The notes below the pieces were generated by a model that ran no database searches, was not told the DNA's origin, and saw only the letters and a program-made list of their open reading frames with translations. The position numbers were made by a program, and so were the translations under genes. 64,000 nt of DNA from Bacillus massiliglaciei (GTDB taxonomy: Bacteria; Bacillota; Bacilli; Bacillales; DSM-1321), in the NCBI RefSeq assembly GCF_900098925.1, contig NZ_LT622359.1, positions 783,887-847,886 of the forward strand. The letters run 5' to 3'. Shown here piece by piece: positions 54,055 through 62,449 of this stretch. The first letter of the stretch is position 1. Every line of letters begins with the position of its first letter.

Positions 54055-54099
54055 AAAATATCAAATTTTCCTTCAAGGGAAATTTGATATTTTTTTTGC
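54055..54099 (+). terminator. Pirin terminator, dispersed family (copy 7)
   Basis: AAATATCAAATTTTCC pairs with GGAAATTTGATATTT around a short loop and is followed by TTTTT. Confidence 0.82.
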
Positions 54100-54133
54100 T
54101 TATGCTGATACCGGGAACGCTTGCACGCCTTAT

Positions 54134-54177
54134 CAAATAAAAAAGACAATCCGAATTTCTTCAGGATTGTCTGAATA
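54134..54177 (-). terminator. Terminator of the SufR-like gene
   Basis: CAGACAATCC and GGATTGTCT pair on the minus strand and are followed by TTTTTTATTT, just after the stop at 54185. Confidence 0.75.
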
Positions 54178-54184
54178 AATGGTT

Positions 54185-54817
54185 TTAGCCTAACTTAAGC
54201 AAAAACTTACAATGGCTGTCTCCTTGAGTTTGGCAGCAGGTTCTGGTCACGTTATCGGTTCCCAGAATATTTTTAAATAAATCTGTTTCACAGCGGCACG
54301 CGACTTTAAATTCTTTAGCCACAGAAAGAATCGGACAATTATATTCCGTTAATTCATATGTGCTGTCATCAATTTTGGAAAGGTCAGCCATATATCCTTT
54401 CTCATTTTGAATGGTCACCATTTCATCAAGCTTCTCGTCAGGTGTTCCTCTCTTCTGAAGCCTGTCCGAATATTCCTGAATCAGACGGGATTCTCTTTTT
54501 TTGAACAATTCCTGAATGGATTCTTCACCATACAGTTCTTTAATGTCCTGAAGGAATTCAATGCCGATTCCTTCGTAGTTTTTAGGGAAAAACTCCTCCG
54601 CTTTTTCTGATAAGGAATAGGTTTGAAGCGGTCTTCCAAGCGGCTGTTTCACTTCTTTTGCAATAAGTAAATGATCCTTTTCCAGCGCAGCAAGATGTTT
54701 TCTTACGGCCATATGGGTAATATTCAAACGTTCTGTTAATTCATTTACTGTGAGGGAGCCTTCTCTTTTCAATAGATGAAGAAGCTTTTCCTTCGTATTT
54801 TTGTGTGTCGTATTCAT
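54185..54817 (-). CDS. Cysteine-rich HTH regulator, SufR-like
   Basis: The 210-residue protein has an N-terminal winged HTH (about 8-70: VNELTERLNITHMAVRKHLAAL). A C-terminal domain carries six Cys: C161, C174, C176, C194, C195 and C203. The C161-x12-C174 spacing is that of SufR, whose Cys hold a 4Fe-4S cluster, so iron-sulfur or redox sensing is likely. It is divergent from sodA. A 13-bp site in its own promoter spacer recurs before sodA and DUF1450. ATG 54817 follows GGAGG. The later cysteine spacing differs from cyanobacterial SufR, so cluster type is unproven. Confidence 0.75.
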   Translation of the reverse strand: MNTTHKNTKEKLLHLLKREGSLTVNELTERLNITHMAVRKHLAALEKDHLLIAKEVKQPLGRPLQTYSLSEKAEEFFPKNYEGIGIEFLQDIKELYGEESIQELFKKRESRLIQEYSDRLQKRGTPDEKLDEMVTIQNEKGYMADLSKIDDSTYELTEYNCPILSVAKEFKVACRCETDLFKNILGTDNVTRTCCQTQGDSHCKFLLKLG

Positions 54818-54876
54818 CTTTATATAACCTCCATTCAAAGATGTGGAGAAAAAATTCATAGTGGAATTCCTTTAAT

Positions 54877-54904
54877 TATACAATAAAGTATAAAAAGTTG
54901 GAAG
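54877..54904 (-). promoter_or_regulatory. Promoter and operator of the SufR-like gene
   Basis: On the minus strand TTCCAA and TATAAT are 17 bp apart, and the 13-mer ACTTTTTATACTT (54886-54898 as AAGTATAAAAAGT on plus) lies in the spacer. Binding there would block RNA polymerase, so autorepression is likely. Confidence 0.5.
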
Positions 54905-54977
54905 GGAAAGGGCTGAAGGATTCTGGAGTGTGTGTCAGGATGGTCTTCAAAAATAGTTTAGGCTTTAAGCAATAAAT

Positions 54978-55042
54978 TTGATTTAGAAAAGAAACTGCGC
55001 TAATATGATTTTATACTTATTAAACTATTAAGTATAAAAAGT
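54978..55042 (+). promoter_or_regulatory. sodA promoter with operator dyad
   Basis: TTGATT (54978-54983) and TAATAT (55001-55006) are 17 bp apart. Directly downstream TTTATACTT (55010-55018) and AAGTATAAA (55030-55038) form a perfect 9-bp dyad with an 11-bp spacer. The right arm is part of AAGTATAAAAAGT (55030-55042). Confidence 0.6.
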
Positions 55043-55066
55043 ACATACTATTAGGAGGAACTAAAA

Positions 55067-55690
55067 ATGACTACTTATTCTTTACCTGAATTATCATATG
55101 GATTTAATGCATTGGAACCAGTTATTGATCAGAAAACAATGGAGATTCATTATGGAAAACATCATCAGACCTATGTGAACAATTTAAATGCAGCCTTAGA
55201 AGGACAAAAAGAACTCCAAGAAAAAACACTTTCAGAGCTATTAGTGAATCTGGAAGCTGTGCCTGAATCCATTCGAACTGCTATTAGAAATAACGGGGGC
55301 GGACATTTAAATCATACATTGTTTTGGGAAGTAATCGCTCCTTCTTCAGGAGAAAGCCATGCGCCATCCGGCAAATTGCTGGAAGCAATCAATCAGGCAT
55401 TTGGAAGCTTCAATCAATGGAAACAAGAATTCTCAGCGGCTGCGGCCAAACGATTTGGGTCTGGATGGGCTTGGTTAGCAGTTGATGCAAACGGCCAATT
55501 GAAGGTAACAAGCACTCCAAACCAGGATAATCCAATCATGGACGGCGACCGTGGAATCTTGGGCTTGGATGTTTGGGAACATGCCTATTACTTGAATTAT
55601 CAAAACAGGAGACCGGAATATATTACAAACTTCTTTACCATCATTAATTGGGCAGTTGTGGCTGAAAAATATGAGGAAGCTTTGAAATAA
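55067..55690 (+). CDS. sodA: Superoxide dismutase (Mn/Fe family)
   Basis: The 207-residue enzyme turns superoxide into H2O2 and O2. Metal ligands are in [14 protein letters not shown] (His near 26), [11 protein letters not shown] (His near 80) and [13 protein letters not shown] (Asp and His near 165-170). Mn versus Fe use cannot be decided from sequence. It is divergent from the SufR-like regulator and is followed by a ferredoxin reductase 73 bp later, probably as one operon. AGGAGG precedes ATG 55067. Confidence 0.93.
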   Translation: MTTYSLPELSYGFNALEPVIDQKTMEIHYGKHHQTYVNNLNAALEGQKELQEKTLSELLVNLEAVPESIRTAIRNNGGGHLNHTLFWEVIAPSSGESHAPSGKLLEAINQAFGSFNQWKQEFSAAAAKRFGSGWAWLAVDANGQLKVTSTPNQDNPIMDGDRGILGLDVWEHAYYLNYQNRRPEYITNFFTIINWAVVAEKYEEALK

Positions 55691-55763
55691 TAAAAATAGG
55701 AGGAATAAGGTGCCGGATAGGTTCCTTATTCCATGATCAAAATAATAGTAAAGGGGCAGGGAT

Positions 55764-56750
55764 ATGACAAACGAAAAAATATTTGACATAACCATTATTG
55801 GCGGCGGACCAGCCGGATTATTCGCAGCTTTCTATGCGGGGCTGCGCAATATGTCTGTAAAAATCATCGACAGTCTTGGCCAGCTTGGCGGCCAGGTTGG
55901 AGAACTTTATCCGGATAAATATATATATGACATTGGCGGTTTTCCAAAGATCCTGGGAAAAGATTTTATTCAAAATTTAATTGAGCAGGCGAATTATGCT
56001 TCACCTGAAATTTGCTTGAATGAGACGGTTTTGAATGTTGAAAAGCAAGAAGAGATCTTTACCTTAACAACCAGCAAAGGCAATCACCTGTCTAAATCGA
56101 TCCTTATTACGGGCGGAATCGGAGCATTTGAACCAAGAAAGCTGAATGTAGAACATGCAGCGGATTATGAAGGCAAAAATCTCCATTACGCGGTAAAGGA
56201 TTTAAGTTTGTTCAGAGATTCGAAAGTTCTGGTATGCGGCGGCGGCGATTCAGCTTTGGACTGGTCCTTAATGCTTAATGATATAGCGGAAAAAGTGACG
56301 CTGGTCCACAGAAGAGCGGAATTTAAAGCACATGAAAGCAGTGTTGATACGTTATACCAGTCAGATGTTGAAGTGAAAATTCCCTATACAGTTAAAGAGC
56401 TAAAAGGGGATGAAGAACAAATTCATTCGGTTATTTTGGCTGATAAGGAGGGAAATGAAGAAACGGTAGAAACTGACCATGTAATTGTAAATTACGGGAG
56501 CATCTCCTCACTGGGCCCGATTAAGAGCTGGGGGCTCGAGATGGAAAAGAACAGCATCCTTGTGAATTCAAAAATGGAAACGAATATCGAGGGGATTTAT
56601 GCAGCAGGTGATATCGCTGCTTATGAAGGAAAAGTTAAACTAATTGCTGTCGGTTTAGGAGAAGCACCTATTGCGATTAACAATGCGAAAAAATATGTGG
56701 ATCCATCTTCCAGGGTTCAGCCTCTTCACAGTACCAGCATCTTTAAATAG
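55764..56750 (+). CDS. Ferredoxin/flavodoxin-NADP+ reductase, YumC type
   Basis: The 328-residue thioredoxin-reductase-like flavoprotein has the FAD loop ITIIGGGPAGLFAAFYAG (residues 9-26), the QLGGQVGELYPDKYIYDI segment and the NADPH loop VLVCGGGDSALDWSLML near 155. The C-terminal EGIYAAGDIAAYEGKVKLI is present. It lacks the redox CxxC of thioredoxin reductase, as YumC does. It would link NADPH with ferredoxin or flavodoxin. The gene lies between sodA and an FMN reductase; the next start is 14 bp downstream. Confidence 0.88.
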   Translation: MTNEKIFDITIIGGGPAGLFAAFYAGLRNMSVKIIDSLGQLGGQVGELYPDKYIYDIGGFPKILGKDFIQNLIEQANYASPEICLNETVLNVEKQEEIFTLTTSKGNHLSKSILITGGIGAFEPRKLNVEHAADYEGKNLHYAVKDLSLFRDSKVLVCGGGDSALDWSLMLNDIAEKVTLVHRRAEFKAHESSVDTLYQSDVEVKIPYTVKELKGDEEQIHSVILADKEGNEETVETDHVIVNYGSISSLGPIKSWGLEMEKNSILVNSKMETNIEGIYAAGDIAAYEGKVKLIAVGLGEAPIAINNAKKYVDPSSRVQPLHSTSIFK

Positions 56751-56763
56751 GAGGAAAAAAGAA

Positions 56764-57300
56764 ATGAAACTGGTTGGCATTTCAGGTTCCTTAATCGGTT
56801 CCAAAACATCCAAGGCTGTTCATGAAGTATTGATGGAAGCAAAGACCTTTGATTCGGATCTGCAAATTGAATTGGTAGATTTGAAGGACTATGAAGTCGA
56901 ATTTGTGAATGGAGCCCCGCTAAGTTATTATAACGATGATACGATAAAGGTAGTTAATACGATTTTAGCTGCTGATTTTTTAATCATTGGGACACCGGTC
57001 TATCAAGCCTCCATTACAGGAGCATTAAAAAATCTTTTCGATCATCTGCCGATTGATGCCTTCAAATCAAAGGTAACCGCTATGATTACAACAGGCGGTA
57101 CAGATAAGCATCTTCTCGTAACGGAATATCATCTGCGGCCAATCCTTACGTATTTAAAGGGGCTGGTTCCCACAGGGAATGTTTTTGTGCATAACAATGA
57201 TTTTGATGAAGAAAATGAAATTATTAATTCTGGTATAAATAATCGGATCAAAAAGCTGGCTGAAGAAATGGTTCTTCTGCAGCGCAATCTTCATGAGTAA
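56764..57300 (+). CDS. NADPH-dependent FMN reductase (SsuE-like)
   Basis: The 178-residue flavodoxin-fold protein has VGISGSLIGSKTSKAV at the N-terminus, IIGTPVYQASITGALKNLFDHLP (FMN-binding) and TGGTDKHLLVTEYHLRPIL. The pattern is that of SsuE/MsuE flavin reductases, which supply FMNH2 to monooxygenases. A second such gene lies at 62450. GGAGGAAAAAAG precedes ATG 56764. It ends the sodA operon, so reduced flavin may serve redox repair, or feed the nearby sulfonate monooxygenase. Confidence 0.85.
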   Translation: MKLVGISGSLIGSKTSKAVHEVLMEAKTFDSDLQIELVDLKDYEVEFVNGAPLSYYNDDTIKVVNTILAADFLIIGTPVYQASITGALKNLFDHLPIDAFKSKVTAMITTGGTDKHLLVTEYHLRPILTYLKGLVPTGNVFVHNNDFDEENEIINSGINNRIKKLAEEMVLLQRNLHE

Positions 57301-57312
57301 TGATATAAGTTC

Positions 57313-57351
57313 TGATAGCTGCCCTCATCCACAGAGCAGCTATTTTTTATA
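57313..57351 (+). terminator. Terminator of the sodA operon
   Basis: ATAGCTGC and GCAGCTAT pair around CCTCATCCACAGA and are followed by TTTTTTA. Confidence 0.75.
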
Positions 57352-57470
57352 CTGCTGACTAAGCGGGGGTGTATATTTTAGCAGAGAATGAATGAAAAAT
57401 TTTATTTTCAAGTTGACAGGTAGGGATAATGTGGATTAAAATCATGTATATTAGAAAAAGAAATCATACA

Positions 57471-57528
57471 GCCGATCGGACCGCCGAAGGCATAATCCTA
57501 TGACTCAAGAGGATTATGCCTTTTTTTA
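57471..57528 (+). promoter_or_regulatory. Sulfur-associated hairpin motif (copy C) with overlapping terminator
   Basis: The 21-nt motif GCCGATCGG-ACCG-CCGAAGGC (57471-57491) folds as GCC/GGC and TCGG/CCGA stems with a GA/A internal loop. Its last GGC begins the terminator stem GGCATAATCC/GGATTATGCC, followed by TTTTTTT (to 57528). The two folds exclude each other. The TauE-like start is 33 bp downstream, so transcription attenuation is the natural reading. Confidence 0.65.
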
Positions 57529-57560
57529 TTACGATTTAAAGAGGAGAGAGGTGCAGCCTG

Positions 57561-58454
57561 TTGAAGAAATTATTTATTTTTGCCTTTATTGGCTTGTTTG
57601 CACAGTTAATTGACGGGGCGTTAGGAATGGCTTATGGCGTCACGTCTACTACACTATTATTAACATTCGGTATTGCTCCGGCTGTTGCTTCTGCTTCTGT
57701 CCACTTGGCAGAAGTTGTCACGACTGCAACTTCCGGTGCCTCCCATATCAAATTTGGGAATGTGGATAAGCAAACGGTTTATAGATTGATCATACCCGGT
57801 TCAATCGGAGCCTTTTTAGGAGCAGCCTTTTTAAGCAATTTGCCTGGTGATTTGGCGAAGCCCTACATATCTTTATTTCTGCTTCTATTAGGTGTTTATG
57901 TAGTCATTCGATTCTTATTTAGATTCCGTCCGCAAGAGGAGAAGAAAGGCGCAGAGCTAAGCCGTAAACAATCTATTCCATTAGGCTTAATTGCCGGTTT
58001 TGCTGATGCAACAGGCGGCGGAGGCTGGGGACCTATCACGACTCCAGTCTTGTTATCAAAAAAAGGAATGGCTCCTCGTAAAGTGGTGGGAACTGTTGAT
58101 ACTAGTGAATTTGCCATTGCTGTTTCTGCGACACTCGGTTTCCTTATCTCGCTTGGATGGGAAGAGGTAAACTGGCTTTGGGTAGGATCCTTGATGATCG
58201 GCGGTATTATTGCCGCTCCTATTGCCGCCTGGCTCGTGCAAAAGATTCATGCGCAATTAATGGGTGTGTTGGTGGGAGGCTTTATTGTTCTGGTTAATGC
58301 AAAGACTCTTCTGAGTACATGGATGGAAAATACAGCTGTCTATCCCTATATCTATATTGGAATGGCTCTTCTTTGGATTATCTCGATTATTTATACCGCA
58401 AGAAAAATTGGAAATGATAAAAATCTGAATCAGGAAAAAGTTAACTCTGACTAG
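57561..58454 (+). CDS. TauE/SafE-family sulfite/sulfonate exporter
   Basis: The 297-residue protein has about eight helices and two TauE/SafE halves: LFAQLIDGALGMAYGVTSTT (about 10-29) and LIAGFADATGGGGWGPITTP (about 145-165). The family exports sulfite, sulfoacetate or related anions. TTG 57561 follows GAGGAGAGAGG. It precedes the ssu operon, whose monooxygenase releases sulfite, so sulfite export is plausible. A hairpin motif with terminator controls it. Confidence 0.85.
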   Translation: MKKLFIFAFIGLFAQLIDGALGMAYGVTSTTLLLTFGIAPAVASASVHLAEVVTTATSGASHIKFGNVDKQTVYRLIIPGSIGAFLGAAFLSNLPGDLAKPYISLFLLLLGVYVVIRFLFRFRPQEEKKGAELSRKQSIPLGLIAGFADATGGGGWGPITTPVLLSKKGMAPRKVVGTVDTSEFAIAVSATLGFLISLGWEEVNWLWVGSLMIGGIIAAPIAAWLVQKIHAQLMGVLVGGFIVLVNAKTLLSTWMENTAVYPYIYIGMALLWIISIIYTARKIGNDKNLNQEKVNSD

Positions 58455-58457
58455 ACA

Positions 58458-58512
58458 ACTAGAGGCTCTCGCAGATAAGTAATCTATTGCTTTGAAACGG
58501 GGGCCTCTTTCT
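58458..58512 (+). terminator. Terminator-like hairpin after the TauE gene
   Basis: AGAGGCTC and GGGCCTCT pair across a 35-nt loop and are followed by TTCTATAT. The long loop makes it only moderately convincing. Confidence 0.45.
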
Positions 58513-58523
58513 ATATATGTATT

Positions 58524-58544
58524 GCTGATCGGACGGCCGAAGGC
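58524..58544 (+). promoter_or_regulatory. Sulfur-associated hairpin motif (copy D) upstream of ssuA
   Basis: GCTGATCGG-ACGG-CCGAAGGC has the same geometry as copies A and C and lies 38 bp before the ssuA ATG. No terminator follows. The short distance to the CAGGGGG ribosome site would fit translational control. Confidence 0.6.
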
Positions 58545-58582
58545 ACAAGGTAAGTATTTTAGTCTGAACAGGGGGTACTGGG

Positions 58583-59557
58583 ATGAAATTGCGTTTTTTA
58601 TGGACGATGGCACTAAGCGTCTTAGTCATAATAGGGTTAATGGGCTGCAGTGCTTCTTCTTCAAAAGAAGAGATTAGGGCATCTGGGGGAGATGAAAATG
58701 ATAAAACCATTCATATAGGTTATCAAAAATTTGGCACGTTAAATATTTTACAAGCAGAAAAAAGCCTGGATAAAGCGCTGAAGAAAAAAGGGTATTCCGT
58801 AAATTGGACGGAATTCCCTGCGGGTCCCCAGTTATTGGAGGCATTGAATGTGGGAAGCGTTGATTTTGGACATACGGGAGAAGCGCCCCCCATCTTTGCG
58901 CAAGCTGCAGGAGCACCGCTCGTCTATTTTGCAAATGAGCCGCCGAACCCAAAAGGAGAAGCCATCATTGTACCCGAGGATTCACCAATTAAAAGCATAA
59001 AAGATTTAAAAGGAAAGAAAATTGCTTTAAATAAAGGGTCAAACGTCCATTATTTGCTTGTTAAAGCTCTGGAAAAGGAAGGAATTAACTATGAAGATAT
59101 CGAGACGGCTTTTCTTCCGCCAAGCGACGCCCGGGCAGCCTTTGAAAAAGGAAATGTGGATGCTTGGGTCATTTGGGATCCATTCTTAGCCGATGCAGAG
59201 CTGGCATTAAAGGGAAGGATTATTGCGGAGGCAACAGACTTAGCGGCCAATAGGGAATTCTTCTTATCTACGAAAACATTCGCAGAAAACCATTCGGAAG
59301 CATTAGATATTATTTTTGACGAAGTAAAAAAAACAGAAGAATGGGTATCGGAAAATCCAAAAAAAGCGGCAGAATTTTTATCTCCGCAAATTGGAATGAA
59401 TGTAGAAACATTGGAACGAACGTTAAATCGAAGAACGTTTGGATTAGAGAAAGTGACACCGGAAGTACTGAGTGATCAGCAGAAAATTGCCGATCAATTT
59501 CATAATCTTCAATTAATACCGGAAGAAATAAACGTGAAAGAAGCAGCCATTCATTAA
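58583..59557 (+). CDS. ssuA: Aliphatic sulfonate ABC transporter, binding lipoprotein
   Basis: The 324-residue protein has a lipoprotein signal ending IIGLMGCSASSS (Cys22) and an NMT1/THI5-like binding domain with IHIGYQKFGTLNILQAEK, then FGHTGEAPPIFAQAAG and NVDAWVIWDPFLADAE, typical of SsuA. It captures alkanesulfonates for SsuBC. ssuD, ssuC and ssuB follow with gaps of 24, 5 and 10 bp, so the four form one operon. The order differs from ssuBACD in B. subtilis. Confidence 0.9.
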   Translation: MKLRFLWTMALSVLVIIGLMGCSASSSKEEIRASGGDENDKTIHIGYQKFGTLNILQAEKSLDKALKKKGYSVNWTEFPAGPQLLEALNVGSVDFGHTGEAPPIFAQAAGAPLVYFANEPPNPKGEAIIVPEDSPIKSIKDLKGKKIALNKGSNVHYLLVKALEKEGINYEDIETAFLPPSDARAAFEKGNVDAWVIWDPFLADAELALKGRIIAEATDLAANREFFLSTKTFAENHSEALDIIFDEVKKTEEWVSENPKKAAEFLSPQIGMNVETLERTLNRRTFGLEKVTPEVLSDQQKIADQFHNLQLIPEEINVKEAAIH

Positions 59558-59581
59558 ATAAATGAAAAGGAGATGGAAGTT

Positions 59582-60727
59582 ATGAACGTATTTTGGTTTA
59601 TTCCAACACATGGAGATTCTAGATATTTAGGAGTGACAGCTGGAGGAAGAGAAGTGAATTTGCCTTACCTTAAACAAGTGGCGCAGGCTGTGGATTCATT
59701 AGGATATACAGGTGCTTTATTGCCAACTGGACGGTCATGCGAAGATTCCTGGGTGGTCGCATCCTCACTTATTCCCATTACATCACAGATGAAATTTCTT
59801 GTTGCCGTGCGTCCGGGATTATCTTCTCCTGCGCAGGCAGCAAGAATGGCGGCTACCTTCGACCGTTTGTCTAACGGACGGCTGCTCGTTAATGTTGTTA
59901 CAGGCGGAGACCCGATTGAACTGGCTGGTGATGGATTAAAGTTAGGACATACAGAGCGATATGAGCTGACGGACGAGTATTTAACCATTTGGCGCGATTT
60001 ATTAGAAAAGGGAGAAGCCGATTTTGAAGGAGAGTACTTAAGCGCGGAAGGCGGGAAATTGTTATATCCGCCGGTGCAAACCCCGTATCCGCCCCTATAT
60101 TTCGGAGGTTCCTCACAGATAGGGCAAGAGGTAGCTGCGAAGCATGTTGATGTTTATCTGACCTGGGGCGAACCGCCTGCAAAGGTGGCAGAGAAAATAA
60201 AGCAAGTGAAGGAGTTAGCTGAAAAAGAAGGAAGAACGCTGCGCTTCGGTATCAGGCTTCATGTGATAGTAAGAGAAACAGAAGAAGAGGCCTGGAAGGC
60301 AGCAGATGAGTTAATTAAATATGTAGATGATGATTTAATCGCTGCTTCGCAAAAAGTATTTTCCCGTTTTGATTCAGAAGGCCAGAAAAGAATGTCGGAG
60401 TTACACTCGGGAAGCAGAGATAACTTAGAAATCAGTCCGAATCTGTGGGCTGGAGTGGGATTGGTCAGAGGCGGAGCTGGTACGGCATTAGTTGGAGATC
60501 CGCAAACAGTGGCACAGAGAATGAAAGAATATGAAGAAATAGGAATTGAAACATTTATTCTGTCAGGTTACCCCCATCTTGAAGAATCCTATCGGGTAGC
60601 TGAGCTCCTGTTTCCATATTTAGATATGGAAAAACCGAATGAGGTAAAAAATCCGGGAATTGTCAGTCCTTTTGGAGAAATCGTAGCAAATGGACTTTTA
60701 CCAAAAAAATTAGAAGCAAAAAGGTGA
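59582..60727 (+). CDS. ssuD: FMNH2-dependent alkanesulfonate monooxygenase
   Basis: The 381-residue luciferase-like monooxygenase oxidises alkanesulfonates with FMNH2 and O2 to aldehyde and sulfite. Signatures are [17 protein letters not shown] at the start, [20 protein letters not shown] (Cys and active-site region near 55) and [18 protein letters not shown], plus the C-terminal Arg region [22 protein letters not shown] 59582 follows AAGGAGATGG. Reduced FMN would come from SsuE (62450) or the reductase at 56764. Confidence 0.95.
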   Translation: MNVFWFIPTHGDSRYLGVTAGGREVNLPYLKQVAQAVDSLGYTGALLPTGRSCEDSWVVASSLIPITSQMKFLVAVRPGLSSPAQAARMAATFDRLSNGRLLVNVVTGGDPIELAGDGLKLGHTERYELTDEYLTIWRDLLEKGEADFEGEYLSAEGGKLLYPPVQTPYPPLYFGGSSQIGQEVAAKHVDVYLTWGEPPAKVAEKIKQVKELAEKEGRTLRFGIRLHVIVRETEEEAWKAADELIKYVDDDLIAASQKVFSRFDSEGQKRMSELHSGSRDNLEISPNLWAGVGLVRGGAGTALVGDPQTVAQRMKEYEEIGIETFILSGYPHLEESYRVAELLFPYLDMEKPNEVKNPGIVSPFGEIVANGLLPKKLEAKR

Positions 60728-60732
60728 TAGAA

Positions 60733-61497
60733 ATGAAGAAAAGTCTGAATCCATTTGTGCCATGGCTTGTTCCAGTGCTGCTTTTAGTCTCTTGGCAAAT
60801 TCTTTCATCGACAGGAGTCATCTCATCCAGAGTTTTGCCTAATCCTATGGATATTGTAAAAGCAGCCATCGAGCTTGGGAAGTCTGGCCAGCTGTTTCAT
60901 AATATCAATGTCAGTACAAAGAGAGCTTTTTTAGGCTTTCTTACAGGGGGAGGGATTGGGCTGGCGCTTGGCCTGTGGAACGGTTTATCGAAAACGGCAG
61001 AAACGCTGTTTGATACTTCCATCCAAATGATTCGTAACATTCCTCACCTTGCCTTAATTCCAATCGTGATTTTGTGGTTTGGGATTGAGGAGGAAGCAAA
61101 ATTATTTTTAGTAGCTTTAGGTACATTTTTCCCCATCTATTTAAACACATTTCATGGGATCCGTTCTGTGGACTCATCCTTAATTGAAATGGGGAAGGTA
61201 TATGGGCTAAAAGGGTTTCAGCTGTTCTGGCATATTATCTTACCAGGTGCTTTATCCTCGATTCTAGTCGGCGTGAGATTTGCCCTTGGAGTGACTTGGG
61301 TGACGCTGATTGTTGCTGAAACGATTGCAGCAAACTCGGGGATTGGCTATATGGCCATGAACGCCAGAGAATTTATGCAGCTGGATGTTGTTGTCCTGAG
61401 CATCATTTTATACGCCATTTTAGGAAAACTTTCTGATTATACAGCGAAGTTGGCAGAAAGGCGATTTTTAAAATGGAATCCGAATTTTCAAAAATAG
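60733..61497 (+). CDS. ssuC: Aliphatic sulfonate ABC transporter permease
   Basis: The 254-residue permease has about six helices and the EAA-like loop GKVYGLKGFQLFWHIILPGALSSILVG near residues 155-180. TLIVAETIAANSGIGYMAMNARE is characteristic of SsuC/TauC/NrtB proteins. ATG 60733 lies 5 bp after the ssuD stop with AAGGTG as ribosome site, so translation is coupled. It forms the membrane channel with SsuB. Confidence 0.92.
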   Translation: MKKSLNPFVPWLVPVLLLVSWQILSSTGVISSRVLPNPMDIVKAAIELGKSGQLFHNINVSTKRAFLGFLTGGGIGLALGLWNGLSKTAETLFDTSIQMIRNIPHLALIPIVILWFGIEEEAKLFLVALGTFFPIYLNTFHGIRSVDSSLIEMGKVYGLKGFQLFWHIILPGALSSILVGVRFALGVTWVTLIVAETIAANSGIGYMAMNAREFMQLDVVVLSIILYAILGKLSDYTAKLAERRFLKWNPNFQK

Positions 61498-61507
61498 GAG
61501 GATCGCC

Positions 61508-62269
61508 GTGAATACAGGGAAAAGAGCAAAGCTTGAGTTATCAAATGTCCAAAAATCCTTTGGCCGGCAGGATGTTTTAAAAAATATTGAACTTAAAGTG
61601 AACAAAGGGGACTTTATTGCGATTGTTGGGAAGAGCGGCTGCGGGAAAAGTACGTTGCTTCGATTAATAGCAGGCTTGGAATCAGTAAGCGGAGGGGAGT
61701 TACTGATAGATGGGAAACCGTTAAAGGAAAAGAACTCACCAGCTAAAATCATGTTCCAGGACGGCAGGCTGCTTCCCTGGAAAAACGTACAGCAAAATGT
61801 AGGCCTAGGTTTAAAAAAAGGAAGTCAAGATAAGATTGTCAGCCTGTTAGAGAAAGTAGGATTGGCCGATCGGGCTCAAGATTGGCCAAGTGTTTTATCG
61901 GGCGGTCAGAGGCAGAGAGTCGCCTTTGCCAGAGCCCTTGTACATGAACCGGAACTGCTGTTGCTAGATGAACCGTTAGGCGCATTGGATGCACTGACCC
62001 GAATGGAAATGCATCAGCTAATCGGAGATTTATGGAAAGAGAAAAAGTTTACAGCAATCTTGGTTACCCATGATGTAGAAGAAGCGGTGGCACTTGCAAA
62101 CCGGGTCATTGTCATTGAAGATGGTGAAATTGCAATGGAACAGGTGATTAATCTTTCCTATCCAAGGCAAAGGGATCATCCGTTATATACGAAGTTAGTA
62201 AGCAAAATTTTATCTCGTATAGTAGGGGGAAAGGCTATTTCAACAGACGAATATAAAATTTCAAATTAA
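61508..62269 (+). CDS. ssuB: Aliphatic sulfonate ABC transporter ATP-binding protein
   Basis: The 253-residue ATPase has Walker A GKSGCGKSTLLR (about 42-53), Q-loop IMFQDGRLLPWKNV, signature LSGGQRQRVAFARAL, Walker B LLLLDEPLGALDALTR and the H-loop VTHDVEEAV. The QDGRLLPW stretch is typical of the SsuB/TauB/NrtD group. The GTG start at 61508 follows AGGAGG. It is the last gene of the ssuADCB operon. Confidence 0.92.
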   Translation: MNTGKRAKLELSNVQKSFGRQDVLKNIELKVNKGDFIAIVGKSGCGKSTLLRLIAGLESVSGGELLIDGKPLKEKNSPAKIMFQDGRLLPWKNVQQNVGLGLKKGSQDKIVSLLEKVGLADRAQDWPSVLSGGQRQRVAFARALVHEPELLLLDEPLGALDALTRMEMHQLIGDLWKEKKFTAILVTHDVEEAVALANRVIVIEDGEIAMEQVINLSYPRQRDHPLYTKLVSKILSRIVGGKAISTDEYKISN

Positions 62270-62333
62270 TTCATAAGCTTTATTTTTTACCCTCTTATCA
62301 TAGTAATTTTATGTGTTTTATAAGTTTATTGCT

Positions 62334-62354
62334 GCCGATCGTATTAACGAAGGA
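62334..62354 (+). promoter_or_regulatory. Sulfur-associated hairpin motif (copy E) upstream of ssuE
   Basis: GCCGATCGT-ATTA-ACGAAGGA keeps the GA/A internal loop and the inner stem, where a G-C pair of the other copies becomes U-A. One outer pair is lost. It lies 95 bp before the ssuE ATG, with no clear terminator. Confidence 0.5.
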
Positions 62355-62449
62355 CTGATCGTATTTGGTTAGGTTGCTTCTTTTAGAAGGAAGACTAAAA
62401 AAATCCTGGTATAACGATTCACAAAAAATAATGTAAGGGAGTCGATTAA

